Numbered from the stretch's first letter, positions 1 through 9,262 are shown. The stretch is 64,000 nt of DNA from JBBQWS01 sp038210415 (GCA_038210415.1 JBBQWS010000010.1:10546-74545), one strand, 5' to 3'. Notes: generated by a model not told the origin, from the letters alone. Made by a program: numbers and translations.

Positions 1-900
1 CACGAGGTCGTCGAGCTGGTCGGCGGACTCCTCGATCGTGGCCAACAGCTCGTCGCGCTCCGCCGGCTCCCACTCGATGTCGTTCTGGCGAAGGCTCGAG
101 ACCGCGGCCTTGACGCCGGCCAGCGGCGTCCGCAGGTCGTGACCGACGGCGGCGAGGAGGGAAGAGCGCAGCCGGTCGATCTGGGCGAGCTCGTGCGCGC
201 GAGCCGCCGACTGGGCGAGCTCCCGGCCCTCTGCTGCTCGCGCGGCCGCCTGTGCCAGGCTGGCCAGCAGCCGACGGTCCTCGGCGAACAACGGCGGGGC
301 GTCGCTGATCAGGTGCAAGGTGCCGCCGGCCGTCTGGTCGACCGTGATCGGTCCGGACAGCGGGGTCCCCACGGCGGCGACGACACGGTCGCCGGCGGGC
401 AGCCGGTCGACGAGCGCGACGCCGGCGAACCCGAAGGTCTCTTTCACTCGCCGCAGCACGGACTCCGGCGAGCCGTCTGCCAACGGCTTGGACGCGATGC
501 GGGCGAGCAGCTCTGCCTCGATCTGGGCGCGCTCACCGGCCACTCGTTGCCGCGCCGCGACGTCGACGGTGATGCTGACCGACATAGCCACGAGCGCGAA
601 GACGGCCAGCGACACCAGGTTGTCGCGTTGCTCGATCGCGAGGGTGTGAAAGGGCGGGACGAAGAACCAGTTCACGGAGACGAACGACAGCGCCGCACCC
701 GCTGCGGCCGGCAGGATGCCGCCGACCACCGCGACCACGACGACCAGCAGCAGGTAGAGCAGCAGGATGCTCTCCAGCGCAAGCGAACCTCGCGACTGGG
801 TGAGCGCCGTGGTGAGAAGCGCGGTGCCCACGACCGCCAGCGCGAACCCGAGCCGTTGTCGTACGACGGGCAGGGCGCTGTGGTTCAACGGGCGGTTCAC
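1..900 (-). CDS. KdpD-like sensor histidine kinase, short form (C-terminus beyond window)
   Basis: The first 300 residues are visible; the kinase continues past the left edge. Translation gives a DUF4118-type membrane block of about four hydrophobic segments (residues roughly 15-110), a GAF-like linker, and a HisKA H-box reading AAVGHDLRTPLAG with the phospho-acceptor near His254. Unlike full-length KdpD (about 850-900 residues), it starts almost directly at DUF4118, so the N-terminal KdpD sensor and universal-stress domains are absent. The GTG start at 900 lies 10 nt after the stop of the KimA-like transporter gene, implying one transcript. Inference: the kinase senses potassium, turgor or a related envelope signal and may control the transporter through a response regulator encoded further left. 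The start is uncertain because no strong Shine-Dalgarno sequence is seen. Confidence 0.85.
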   Translation of the reverse strand, partial: MNRPLNHSALPVVRQRLGFALAVVGTALLTTALTQSRGSLALESILLLYLLLVVVVAVVGGILPAAAGAALSFVSVNWFFVPPFHTLAIEQRDNLVSLAVFALVAMSVSITVDVAARQRVAGERAQIEAELLARIASKPLADGSPESVLRRVKETFGFAGVALVDRLPAGDRVVAAVGTPLSGPITVDQTAGGTLHLISDAPPLFAEDRRLLASLAQAAARAAEGRELAQSAARAHELAQIDRLRSSLLAAVGHDLRTPLAGVKAAVSSLRQNDIEWEPAERDELLATIEESADQLDDLV

Positions 901-910
901 CTGCCCAGTG

Positions 911-2854
911 TCACAGGGGCATGCGCGTCCGCGCCGTCAGATCCTCGACAGCCGGCTCCACGCCGATCTGCCACGGCACGCTGATCACCATCACGCCGGG
1001 CTGGAAGAGGAGCCGGGCCTTCAGCCGAAGGGCGCTCTGGTTGTGCAGAAGCTGTTGCCACCAGCGCAGCACGACGTACTCGGGGATGAACACCGCGACG
1101 ACGTCGCGAGGGCTCTCGCGTCGTACCCGGGCGACGTACTCCAGCACCGGACGGGTGACGTCGCGGTACGGAGACTCGAGCACCGTCAGCGGTACGGGCA
1201 CCTCGCGTTCGGCCCACTCCTCCTGGAGTGCCTCCCACTGGTCGCCGCCGGTGCGCACGGTCAGCGCGACGAGGGAGCTCGGCCGGGTCGCCCTGGCGAA
1301 CGCCAGCGCTCGCAGGGTCGGGGTGTGCAGTCGCGAGACGAGCACGATGGCGTGCACCCGACTGGGCAGCATCGCCCCGGCGGGCCCCGGCTGCAGCTCG
1401 CGGTCGACCCGCTCGTAGTAGCCGTGGATGCTCTTCATCCAGATGAACAGCAGCGGCATCGCGATGACGACGAGCCACGCCCCGTGGGTGAACTTCGTCA
1501 GCAGCACGACGACGAGGACGACGAGGGTGAGGCTGGCACCGACCGCGTTGATCGCGCGGGACCGGTGCAGCCCGTGCCGGTCCCGTCCAGGGAGGGCCGC
1601 GGCCAACGCCTTGCTCCAGTGCCGCACCATGCCCCACTGGCTCAGCGTGAACGAGACGAAGACCCCGATGATGTACAGCTGGATCAGCCGTGAGGTGCTG
1701 GCGTCGAACGCCCAGATCAGCAAGCAGGCCAGCAGCGACAACAGGATGATCCCGTTGCTGAAGACCAACCGGTCGCCGCGGCGGGAGAACTGCCGGGGGA
1801 GGTAGTCGTCAGCGCTGAGGATCGACGCCAGGATCGGGAACCCGTTGAACGCCGTGTTGGCGGCCAGCACGAGGATCGCGGCGGTGAACCCCTGCAGGAC
1901 GAAGAAGCCGATGCCGTTGCCGAACACCGCGAGCCCGATCTGCGCGATCACGGTCTTGGCCTGGTAGCCGGCCGGGGCCCCGATCAGCCGGGCAGTGTCG
2001 TCGACCGCGTGCACGTGCGACGTGAGGGCCAGGGCGGTGATCCCCATGAACATGGTGACCGCGAGCCCCCCCATGATGGCGAGAGTCGCGGCCGCGTTGT
2101 GCGCCTTGGGCGGCCGGAAGTTCGGCACTCCGTTGCTGACGGCCTCGACTCCGGTCAAAGCGGTGCACCCGGAGGCGAACGCTCGCATCGCGAGCACCAG
2201 CACGAGGATCCCGGTGGCGTCGGTCGTCGAGCTGATCGGGTAAGCCGAGCTCTCGGCGACCGGCGCGTGCCCGGTGAGGACGTGGAACATCCCGACACCG
2301 ACCATGAGCAGCACGGTGACGACGAAGCCGTACGTCGGGATCGCGAACAGCGTCCCCGACTCCTTGACGCCACGCAGGTTCACCAGGGCCAGCAACGCGA
2401 TCAAAGCGATCGACATGAATACGGCGTGCGGGGCGAGCGAGGGGAAAGCCGACACGATGTTGGCCACCCCGGCCACCACGGAGACCGCGACGGTGAGGAC
2501 GTAGTCGACGAGCAGCGCGCTCGCTGCGACCAGGGCTGCGTTCATGCCCAGGTTCTCGCGGCTGACCGTGTATGCGCCGCCGCCGTTCGGGTACGCGTGG
2601 CAGGTCTGCCGGTACGACGCCACGACCACGACCAGGAGCACCGCGACGGCGGCAGCGACCCACCAGGCGAGATGCAGCAGGGCCAGCCCGCCGAGCCCCA
2701 GGACGAGCAGGATCTCCTCGGTCGCGTACGCGACGGACGAGAGCGGGTCGCTGCAGAACACGGGCAGGGCGATGGTCTTCGGGAGCAGGGTCTCGTCCAT
2801 GCGGTCGCTCGGCATGGCCCGACCGACGAGAAGGCGCTTGGGCAGCTGGTTCAT
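911..2854 (-). CDS. KimA-like APC-superfamily potassium transporter
   Basis: This 647-residue protein has about 12 membrane segments to about residue 470 and a cytosolic tail of about 175 residues. Its architecture and motifs match the KimA/YdaO branch of the APC superfamily: SDPLSSVAYATEE near the N-terminus, YPNGGGAYTVSRENLG, GCTALTGVEAVSNGVPNF, and LHNQSALRLKARLLF near the C-terminus. KimA of Bacillus subtilis is a proton-coupled, c-di-AMP-inhibited potassium importer; the assignment here rests on remembered similarity. Genomes often label such proteins only as amino acid permeases. Ordinary APC amino acid transporters lack this long tail. The adjoining KdpD-like kinase supports a potassium role. 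Start ATG at 2854. Substrate and c-di-AMP binding are inferred. Confidence 0.85.
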   Translation of the reverse strand: MNQLPKRLLVGRAMPSDRMDETLLPKTIALPVFCSDPLSSVAYATEEILLVLGLGGLALLHLAWWVAAAVAVLLVVVVASYRQTCHAYPNGGGAYTVSRENLGMNAALVAASALLVDYVLTVAVSVVAGVANIVSAFPSLAPHAVFMSIALIALLALVNLRGVKESGTLFAIPTYGFVVTVLLMVGVGMFHVLTGHAPVAESSAYPISSTTDATGILVLVLAMRAFASGCTALTGVEAVSNGVPNFRPPKAHNAAATLAIMGGLAVTMFMGITALALTSHVHAVDDTARLIGAPAGYQAKTVIAQIGLAVFGNGIGFFVLQGFTAAILVLAANTAFNGFPILASILSADDYLPRQFSRRGDRLVFSNGIILLSLLACLLIWAFDASTSRLIQLYIIGVFVSFTLSQWGMVRHWSKALAAALPGRDRHGLHRSRAINAVGASLTLVVLVVVLLTKFTHGAWLVVIAMPLLFIWMKSIHGYYERVDRELQPGPAGAMLPSRVHAIVLVSRLHTPTLRALAFARATRPSSLVALTVRTGGDQWEALQEEWAEREVPVPLTVLESPYRDVTRPVLEYVARVRRESPRDVVAVFIPEYVVLRWWQQLLHNQSALRLKARLLFQPGVMVISVPWQIGVEPAVEDLTARTRMPL

Positions 2855-2954
2855 GAATCAAGTGGACGACCGGCCGCGGGGCGTGGGACCCGGGCTTGAC
2901 GGGCCCCTAACGCCACCGCGGCCGATCTTGACGCGTTCCTAGCAGGTACCGGGG

Positions 2955-3566
2955 TTAGCGGGTCCCGGGGCTGGCTGTCTCAGGCGCCACGGGCTCGCCG
3001 GCCAGGATCAGATAGAGCGATCGCCGCGTCTGGGCGAGCACCTCGCCGGCTGCGGCGATCTGCTCGGCGGTGCCGGCTCGACTGACCTGCTTGGCGGCGG
3101 CGTGGATCGCCTGGGTGAGGTCGCGCAGGGCGGCGACGCCCTCGTCGACCGGCTCGAGCGGGATGTTCCACGGGTCGGCCAGCTCGTCGGCGTGCTCCTG
3201 GACGTAGGCCTTGCCGGAGTCGGTGAGTTGGAACACGCGCTTGCCCTCCTGGTGGTCCAGGGAGATCAGCTCGTCGTGGGCGAGGTGCTTCAGCGTCGGG
3301 TAGACCGAACCGGGGCTCGGCCGCCAGGCGCCGCCGCTGCGCTCGGCGATCTCGGTGATGATCTCGTAGCCGTGCCGGGGCTGCTCGGCGAGCAGGGCCA
3401 GGACGGCGGCGCGGACGTTGCCACGGCTCGCGCGCGGCCCGCGGCCGAAGCCGGGTCCGTCGAAGTCCGGGCCGCCACGTCCGGGACCGAATGGGCCGCG
3501 GGCGAAGCGTCGATCGGAGTCGTCGGCAGTCGGACCTGCGCTGCGACGGTGGTGATGGTGTCTCAA
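2955..3566 (-). CDS. PadR-family transcriptional regulator
   Basis: The protein has 203 residues: a low-complexity His/Arg/Gly/Pro-rich N-terminus (about 45 residues, starting with four histidines), then a PadR winged helix (LALLAEQPRHGYEIITEI, followed by PSPGSVYPTLKHL), then a helical dimerisation tail. PadR proteins are usually repressors acting on their own promoter or neighbouring efflux genes. The start is probably TTG at 3566, supported by AAAGGAA about 7 nt upstream. No efflux pump is next door, so its target may be itself or elsewhere. A palindromic AT-rich operator candidate lies about 50 nt upstream. Confidence 0.88.
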   Translation of the reverse strand: MRHHHHRRSAGPTADDSDRRFARGPFGPGRGGPDFDGPGFGRGPRASRGNVRAAVLALLAEQPRHGYEIITEIAERSGGAWRPSPGSVYPTLKHLAHDELISLDHQEGKRVFQLTDSGKAYVQEHADELADPWNIPLEPVDEGVAALRDLTQAIHAAAKQVSRAGTAEQIAAAGEVLAQTRRSLYLILAGEPVAPETASPGTR

Positions 3567-3607
3567 GGTCGTTCCTTTCGTTTGGCCACCCGATGTGGTG
3601 GCGTGCC

Positions 3608-3630
3608 ATCACGATATATCGCGATCTACC
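3608..3630. promoter_or_regulatory. Candidate PadR operator / core promoter
   Basis: In the leader of the padR-like gene two perfect palindromes overlap: CGATATATCG (3612-3621) and ATCGCGAT (3618-3625). This AT-rich island stands out in a region of about 70% GC. PadR autoregulatory sites in actinobacteria are often of the ATATCGCGATAT type, so an operator overlapping the -10 region is plausible. Binding itself is inferred. Confidence 0.5.
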
Positions 3631-3815
3631 GAGAGTCAAGCCGAGGACTGACCGCGGGAAATCACACGCTTGTAGTACCCGGCGTGTTGGTGGGACACGC
3701 CGCATGGTGCAGATGTGACCCCTGGGACGGGGGTGACTGGGCCACTCGTCCGGGCTAGCGTCGGCCTTTCCGTGCGACAGACCAGTCACTCCAGGAGACC
3801 GGCAGTGCGACCGAT

Positions 3816-5096
3816 GTGAGGACGGTGACCGAAGTGCAGATGCCCGCAGCCCGCCGCGTCGTGCGCTCCGCCGCCGCCCTCGTTCTCGGCTCGCTGTTGG
3901 CCGTCTCGCTGCCCTCGGGGGGCGCGGCTGCCGACCCCGGCGCGATCCCGTCCGCCGCTACGGTGGCCAAGGCCAAGCAGACCGTCCGCACCGTCGCCCA
4001 GCAGGTCGGCGTGCTGCAGGCCCAGCTGGCCCTGGCAGAAGCCAAGTTGCAGCAGCTCGGCCAGGCCGTCGACACCGCTTCCGAGGCCTACAACGGTGCG
4101 CTGTACCGGCTGCAGCTGGCGCAGGCGACCGCGGCTGCCGCCTCCGCCGCCGCCGGCGCCGCGGCAGCCAAGTTCTCCGCCGCGCAGGCCGAGGTCGGCC
4201 GGCTCGGTGCGGCCGCCTACCGCGGGGGCGCGTCGCTCGGCATCGAGGCCATCGTCAGCGCACAGTCGCCTGACCAGCTCCTCGCCGCGACGGGCAGCCT
4301 CGACGTCCTGGCCGCCCGGCAGGCCGACCTGATGAACTCCATGAAGGCGTCCCGGGTCGTCGCCGACGTCCTGCACGGACAGGCCAGCGATGCGCTGGAC
4401 GCCGTCACCCAGGCCACCGAGGCTGCGCGCCAGGCCAAGCTGGCTGTGCAGGCGAGGGTCGACGACCAGCAGAGCCAGGTCGCAGCCCTCACCGCCCAGC
4501 GGGCCCAGCTCACCGCCGCGCTGGCCAAGGCGACGTCGACGTCGACGCAGCTGAGCAACGCCCGCACCGTCGGGCTCGCCCGGATCGCGGCCAGGGCGCG
4601 GGCCGACCGTCTGGCCCGAGAAGCGGCAGCCAGACGGCACGGCTCAGGCGGCGGATCGCACCTGCCTGGTGGACCCGGCTCAGGCTCGGGACCCGGCTCG
4701 AGTCCGGGCCCCGGCGGCCACTTCACCTCGGGTGGCGCCGCCCGGGCGATCGCCTTCGCAAAGTCCCAGCTCGGCGAGCCGTACCTCTGGGGTGCGACCG
4801 GCCCGGACCGCTGGGACTGCTCCGGCCTCACGATGCTGGCCTGGCAGTCCGGCGGCGTGAGCCTGCCGCACTGGTCGGTCGCACAGTACGAGGTGTCGAC
4901 CCCGGTCGCGCGCACTGACGCCCGGCCCGGGGACCTGGTGTTCTTCGGCCCAGTGGCCGGCGACATCTACTCGATCCACCACGTCGCGCTGTACCTCGGC
5001 AACAACGAGATGATCGAAGCGCCGTTCACCGGCTCGTTCGTCCGGATCTCCAGCGTCGACTCGCAGCCCGACCTGTACGGCTTCGCCCGCCCCTAG
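3816..5096 (+). CDS. Secreted NlpC/P60 peptidoglycan endopeptidase
   Basis: The protein has up to 426 residues: a signal peptide (RRVVRSAAALVLGSLLAVSL then an Ala-rich cleavage region), a long Ala/Gln-rich coiled coil (about residues 45-270), a Gly/Ser/Pro linker, and a C-terminal NlpC/P60 domain from about residue 310. The catalytic Cys335 is in WDCSG, and the catalytic His is in IHHVALYLG (388-389). This layout matches RipA-type cell-wall hydrolases that cut the stem peptide during division and wall turnover. In-frame GTG (3816, 3825, 3834) and ATG (3840) codons make the start uncertain. Its stop is 2 nt from that of the convergent pyrophosphatase gene. Confidence 0.92.
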   Translation: MRTVTEVQMPAARRVVRSAAALVLGSLLAVSLPSGGAAADPGAIPSAATVAKAKQTVRTVAQQVGVLQAQLALAEAKLQQLGQAVDTASEAYNGALYRLQLAQATAAAASAAAGAAAAKFSAAQAEVGRLGAAAYRGGASLGIEAIVSAQSPDQLLAATGSLDVLAARQADLMNSMKASRVVADVLHGQASDALDAVTQATEAARQAKLAVQARVDDQQSQVAALTAQRAQLTAALAKATSTSTQLSNARTVGLARIAARARADRLAREAAARRHGSGGGSHLPGGPGSGSGPGSSPGPGGHFTSGGAARAIAFAKSQLGEPYLWGATGPDRWDCSGLTMLAWQSGGVSLPHWSVAQYEVSTPVARTDARPGDLVFFGPVAGDIYSIHHVALYLGNNEMIEAPFTGSFVRISSVDSQPDLYGFARP

Positions 5097-5098
5097 CG

Positions 5099-5626
5099 TC
5101 AGCTGGGGTCTTCGGGGGAGTGGTCATCGGGGTTGGTCTCAGGGTGGGCGTGCTTGGCCCGCTCGAACGACGCGAGGATCTCGAGCTCGGCGTCGGCGCG
5201 GCCGGCCCAGGTGGCTCCCTCGACCGACTTGCCGGGCTCGAGGTCCTTGTAGACGTTGAAGAAGTGCTCGATCTCCAGCCGGTCGAACTCCGGCACGTGG
5301 AAGATGTCGCGCTGGTGCTCGCGGCGTGGGTCGCTGGCGGGCACGCACAAGACCTTGTCGTCGCCGCCGGCCTCGTCGGTCATCCGGTACATGGCGATCG
5401 CGCGGCAGCGGACGAGGCAGCCGGGGAACGTCGGCTCCTCCAGCAGGACGAGGGCATCGAGCGGGTCGCCGTCCTGGCCGAGGGTGTTCTCGATGAAGCC
5501 GTAGTCGGCCGGGTACCTCGTCGCGGTGAAGAGCATGCGGTCGAGCCGGATCCGGCCCGTCGCGTGATCGACCTCGTACTTGTTGCGCTGGCCCTTCGGG
5601 ATCTCGATCGTGACGTCGAACTCCAC
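5099..5626 (-). CDS. ppa: Inorganic pyrophosphatase (family I)
   Basis: This 175-residue soluble enzyme hydrolyses pyrophosphate to phosphate and so pulls biosynthetic reactions forward. The family I signature DGDPLD is at residues 52-57, and the N-terminus has EIPKGQRNKYE and TRYPADYGFIENTLG, both typical of bacterial Ppa. The tail is acidic and of ordinary length. GGGAGGA precedes the ATG. The gene is divergent from the PBP4-type carboxypeptidase, with about 90 nt of shared promoter space. Confidence 0.97.
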   Translation of the reverse strand: MEFDVTIEIPKGQRNKYEVDHATGRIRLDRMLFTATRYPADYGFIENTLGQDGDPLDALVLLEEPTFPGCLVRCRAIAMYRMTDEAGGDDKVLCVPASDPRREHQRDIFHVPEFDRLEIEHFFNVYKDLEPGKSVEGATWAGRADAELEILASFERAKHAHPETNPDDHSPEDPS

Positions 5627-5715
5627 GCGTCCTCCCGACCTCGTTGTGGTGACCTAGTGTTCCTTACCCGGGTCGGTCGCTCGTACCAGCCCCCACGAAC
5701 GAGAGGCGCGCGCAC

Positions 5716-7143
5716 GTGAACCTGCCCGGCGGCCGCAACGCCATGCTGATCGGCGCGCTGTCGCTGGTCACCGCGGGAGCCGTCGTCTGGAGCGTCACGG
5801 GCTCGTCCGACACCCCTGCGCCGGTGACCGGCGGGACGGTCGGCGCGAGCCACCAGCCCGCGCCGGTGGTCAGCGGCCCCCCGGTGACCGTCGCGCCGCC
5901 CGTGCTCGGCACCCTGGCCACCGATGCGACCACCCCAACCGTGACGGGGCTCGGCGCGGCTCTCGAGGCTCTGCTCCGGCAGAACGAGCTCGGCCCGCAC
6001 GTCGGCGCAGCCGTGGTCGACGTCGCGACGGGTGCGGTGCTGTACGGAAAGGACGCGCAGGCGGGGTTCAGCCCGGCCTCGACGACCAAGCTGCTCACGG
6101 CGGCGGCGGTGCTCGGCAAGCTCGGACCCGACTTCCGGATCGAGACCAAGGTCGTCTCCGGCGCCCCGGGCCAGGTCGTCCTCGTCGGCGGCGGCGACCC
6201 CACGCTGTCGACGACCCCGCCAGCGGGGTTCCTGCCCGCGCCGGCGTCGATGCCCGAGCTGGCCCGGGCGACCGCGGCCGCCCTCAAAGCCAAGAAACTG
6301 ACCAGGATCAAGCTGGGGTTCGACACCACGGCCTTCACCGGGCCGCGAACCGCCCCCGGCTGGCCCACCGCCTACGTCACCAGCGGGGTGGTCGCGCCGA
6401 TCACCGCGCTCACGGTCGACGAGGGCCGGATCGGGCCGATCATCGAGGGCACCGGCCCGCGCGTGAGTGACCCGCCGGTCTCGGCCGCTCAAGCGTTCGC
6501 CCGTCTGCTCGCCGCCGACGGGATCAAGGTGATCGGTTCGCCGGCTGCCGTCACCGCTGCGAGCGGGGCGACGAAGATCGCTTCTGTGCTGTCCCCCCAG
6601 CTCAGCGACCTCGTCGGGTGGATGCTGCCGAACAGCGACAACGACCTCGCCGAGGCGCTCGCTCACCTGCTCGGCAAGGCCGCGGTCGGCAGAGCCGACT
6701 TCACCAGCGGGGCCGCAGCCGTCCGCGCGGAGGCCGACGCGCTCGGGCTGCCCACGAGCGGGCTCGCCCTGTTCGACGGCAGCGGGCTGACCGTCGCTAC
6801 CAGGGTGTCCCCGGCCGCACTGGCCGGGGTTCTCAGCGCGGCGGCCCGACCCGACCAGGCCGCGCTGCGGCCCCTGCTCACGAGCTTGGCGGTCTCGGGG
6901 TTCACCGGCACGCTCGAGCAGCGGTTCCAGGACCCGACGACCCGGCCCGCCGCCGGCCTGGTCCGGGCCAAGACCGGCACGCTGCGCACGGTCGGCTCGC
7001 TCGCGGGGACGACCGTCGACGCCGACGGCCGGCTGCTCGCCTTCGCGTTCATCGCGGACCGGGTACCCGCCGGCGGCACCCTGGACGGCCGCGCCGCCCT
7101 CGACCGGATCGCGGCCCGGCTCGTCGGGTGCGGCTGCCGATGA
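5716..7143 (+). CDS. dacB: D-alanyl-D-alanine carboxypeptidase/endopeptidase (PBP4 type)
   Basis: The 475-residue protein has an N-terminal hydrophobic anchor (about residues 8-25), a Thr/Pro/Val linker, and a peptidase S13 domain. The three active-site motifs are SxxK at Ser122-Lys125 (STTK), SDN at 307-309 and KTG at 419-421. S13 enzymes trim or cleave peptidoglycan peptide cross-links outside the membrane. GTG start at 5716. The ATGA overlap with the next gene indicates co-transcription with the zincin and tilS genes, an order common in actinobacteria. Confidence 0.95.
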   Translation: MNLPGGRNAMLIGALSLVTAGAVVWSVTGSSDTPAPVTGGTVGASHQPAPVVSGPPVTVAPPVLGTLATDATTPTVTGLGAALEALLRQNELGPHVGAAVVDVATGAVLYGKDAQAGFSPASTTKLLTAAAVLGKLGPDFRIETKVVSGAPGQVVLVGGGDPTLSTTPPAGFLPAPASMPELARATAAALKAKKLTRIKLGFDTTAFTGPRTAPGWPTAYVTSGVVAPITALTVDEGRIGPIIEGTGPRVSDPPVSAAQAFARLLAADGIKVIGSPAAVTAASGATKIASVLSPQLSDLVGWMLPNSDNDLAEALAHLLGKAAVGRADFTSGAAAVRAEADALGLPTSGLALFDGSGLTVATRVSPAALAGVLSAAARPDQAALRPLLTSLAVSGFTGTLEQRFQDPTTRPAAGLVRAKTGTLRTVGSLAGTTVDADGRLLAFAFIADRVPAGGTLDGRAALDRIAARLVGCGCR

Positions 7144-8246
7144 GCCCGGGACCCGCTCTCGTCGACTGGGAGCTCGCGGCCCGGACGGGGGTGCGGCTGG
7201 CCCGGCCGGGTCCGGTGGTTCCCGCGGCGGAGGCCAGGGCCGCCGTCGCCGAGCTGCGCCGTTGCGCAGTGGAAGCCCGCGGCCATGTCCGGGCCTGCAC
7301 CGGCCTCGACGCTCCGTCGACGCAGGCCCCCGTGGCGGTGATCGACCGCCCGGCGTGGGTGCGGTCCAACGCCAGGGCGCTGAGCTACCTGCTCGAGCCG
7401 GTGCGCGAGCGGCTGGCCGCCAGCGGTCGCCTGACCAGTTCGCCGCCGGCGGTGCGAGCGATGACTGCGCGGGTGGCCGGGCTCGAGCTCGGAGCCGGCC
7501 TGGCCTTCCTGTCCGGCAAGGTCCTCGGCCAGTACGAGTTGTACCCGGCGCACGGCCCGGACGGCGACCGGCCGGGCCGGTTGCTCCTCGTGGCCCCCAA
7601 CATCGTCCTGGTGGAGCGCGAGCTCGGGGTCGACCCCTCGGACTTCCGGCTCTGGGTCTGTCTGCACGAGGAGACGCACCGGGTGCAGTTCGGCGCAGTC
7701 CCCTGGCTGCGCGACCACCTCGTCGACCAGGTCGGTGAGCTGGCCGTGGGGCTGGAGGCCGACGCCGGCCACGCCGGGGAGCGCATGGGTGCGGCTCTGT
7801 CGGCCGTCTCCGCCGCGCTGCGTGGGGTCCCCGGGCCGTCCCTGGCCGAAGCCCTGCAGTCGCCCGAGCAGGTTCACCGCATCGCCGTGATCACCACCGT
7901 GATGTCGTTGCTCGAAGGGCACGCCGACGTCGTGATGGACGAGGTCGGCCCGGCGGTCGTCCCGACGGTCGACGCGATCCGGGCCCGGTTCCAGCGCCGG
8001 CGTGAGCACCCCGGTCGGGTCGAGGCCGCCGCCCGGCGCCTGCTCGGCTTCGACGCCAAGCTCAGGCAGTACGCCGACGGGGCGCGGTTCGTCCGTGGGG
8101 TCGTCGAACGGGTCGGCATGGCTGGCTTCAACGAGGTCTGGTCGTCGCCGCAGACGCTTCCGACGCCGGCCGAGCTCGGCGACCCGGCCGCCTGGGTGGC
8201 CCGGGTGCACCTCCCGCCCCACCCGCTCACCCAGCCGACGGCATGA
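7140..8246 (+). CDS. Zinc-dependent metalloprotease-like protein (DUF2342/TIGR03883)
   Basis: The ATG at 7140 overlaps the dacB stop, giving 368 residues. The zincin motif HEETH is at residues 176-180. The opening PALVDWELAARTGVRLARPG is typical of the TIGR03883 branch of the DUF2342 family, noted in databases as associated with genomes that make coenzyme F420. The substrate is unknown, and no F420 biosynthetic gene is seen here. An open frame continues upstream to 6618, but that part overlaps dacB, so the overlap start is preferred. The stop overlaps the tilS start (ATGA). Confidence 0.88.
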   Translation: MSPGPALVDWELAARTGVRLARPGPVVPAAEARAAVAELRRCAVEARGHVRACTGLDAPSTQAPVAVIDRPAWVRSNARALSYLLEPVRERLAASGRLTSSPPAVRAMTARVAGLELGAGLAFLSGKVLGQYELYPAHGPDGDRPGRLLLVAPNIVLVERELGVDPSDFRLWVCLHEETHRVQFGAVPWLRDHLVDQVGELAVGLEADAGHAGERMGAALSAVSAALRGVPGPSLAEALQSPEQVHRIAVITTVMSLLEGHADVVMDEVGPAVVPTVDAIRARFQRRREHPGRVEAAARRLLGFDAKLRQYADGARFVRGVVERVGMAGFNEVWSSPQTLPTPAELGDPAAWVARVHLPPHPLTQPTA

Positions 8247-9259
8247 CCGGTCCGCCCCCCGCGGTGGCAGCTGTACGGGTCGCGGTGCGGGCTGTCCTCG
8301 CACCGTTGACCCGGGCCGGAGCGAAGCCTTTGGTGCTCGTGGCCTGCAGTGGTGGTGCCGACTCGCTCGCACTCGCGGCCGCAGCGGCCTTCGAGGGACC
8401 TCGGATCGGGCTACAGGTCGGCGCGGTCACCGTCGACCACGGCTTGCAGCCCGGGTCGGCCGGACGAGCGGCCGCGCTGGTCGCCCTGCTGGCCGCCCGC
8501 GGGCTCGAGCCCGTGACGGCCGTCCGGGTCGAGGTCGGCACCGTCGGTGGCCCCGAGGCGGCGGCACGAAGTGCCCGCTACGCGGCACTCGACGCGGAGG
8601 CGGATCGAGTGGCGGCAGTCGCCGTGCTGCTGGGGCACACGCTCGACGACCAGGCCGAGACCGTCCTGCTGGGTCTGGCTCGTGGGTCCGGTGCGCGCAG
8701 CCTGTCCGGCATGGCACCCTCCGGTGCGCGGTACCTGCGCCCTCTGCTCGCGCTCGACCGGGCCACCCTGCGGGCCGCGTGCAGCGCAGAGGCGCTGGAA
8801 CCCTGGGACGACCCGCACAACGCGGACCCGGCCTACGCGCGGGTCCGGGTGCGGGCCGAGGTCCTGCCCACGCTCGAACGCGCGCTCGGGCCCGGTGTCG
8901 CGGCCGCGCTCGCCCGCACGGCCGCACTGCTGCGGGCCGACGCCGACGCCCTCGACGCCTACGCGACCGCCGCGAGGGCCGACGTCACCGGTGCCGACGG
9001 CTCGCTCGCGGTCGACGCGTTGGCGGCGTTGCCGGCCGCGGTCCGCACGCGGGTGCTGCGAGCCGCTGCCGTCGCCGCAGGATCGCCCGCCGGTTCGTTG
9101 ACGGCGGCGCACGTCCGGTCCGTCGACGCCCTCGTGACCGGCTGGCGCGGGCAGGGCCGGGTCGACCTGCCGGGCGGTGTCGGTGCGAGCCGGGCCTGTG
9201 ACAGGGTGATCCTGGGCCCGCGCCGGTCCCGCGAGGCGAAACCCGACCCGGAGGCTTGA
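8243..9259 (+). CDS. tilS: tRNA(Ile)-lysidine synthase
   Basis: The 338-residue enzyme converts C34 of the tRNA-Ile(CAU) anticodon to lysidine using ATP and lysine. The ATP-pyrophosphatase PP-loop SGGADS is at residues 36-41, and GHTLDDQAETVLLGLARGSG follows. The C-terminal accessory part is shorter than in E. coli TilS, as is usual in actinobacteria. It overlaps the preceding gene by 4 nt and is followed 3 nt later by hpt, a widely conserved tilS-hpt-ftsH order. Confidence 0.96.
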   Translation: MTGPPPAVAAVRVAVRAVLAPLTRAGAKPLVLVACSGGADSLALAAAAAFEGPRIGLQVGAVTVDHGLQPGSAGRAAALVALLAARGLEPVTAVRVEVGTVGGPEAAARSARYAALDAEADRVAAVAVLLGHTLDDQAETVLLGLARGSGARSLSGMAPSGARYLRPLLALDRATLRAACSAEALEPWDDPHNADPAYARVRVRAEVLPTLERALGPGVAAALARTAALLRADADALDAYATAARADVTGADGSLAVDALAALPAAVRTRVLRAAAVAAGSPAGSLTAAHVRSVDALVTGWRGQGRVDLPGGVGASRACDRVILGPRRSREAKPDPEA

Positions 9260-9262
9260 TCC

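Noticed and set aside
3640..3815. Possible c-di-AMP (ydaO-type) riboswitch before the NlpC/P60 gene, as found in some actinobacteria
   Set aside because: The conserved GGGUGAAU-type core and pseudo-symmetric stems were not found by eye; the same was true upstream of the KimA-like gene.
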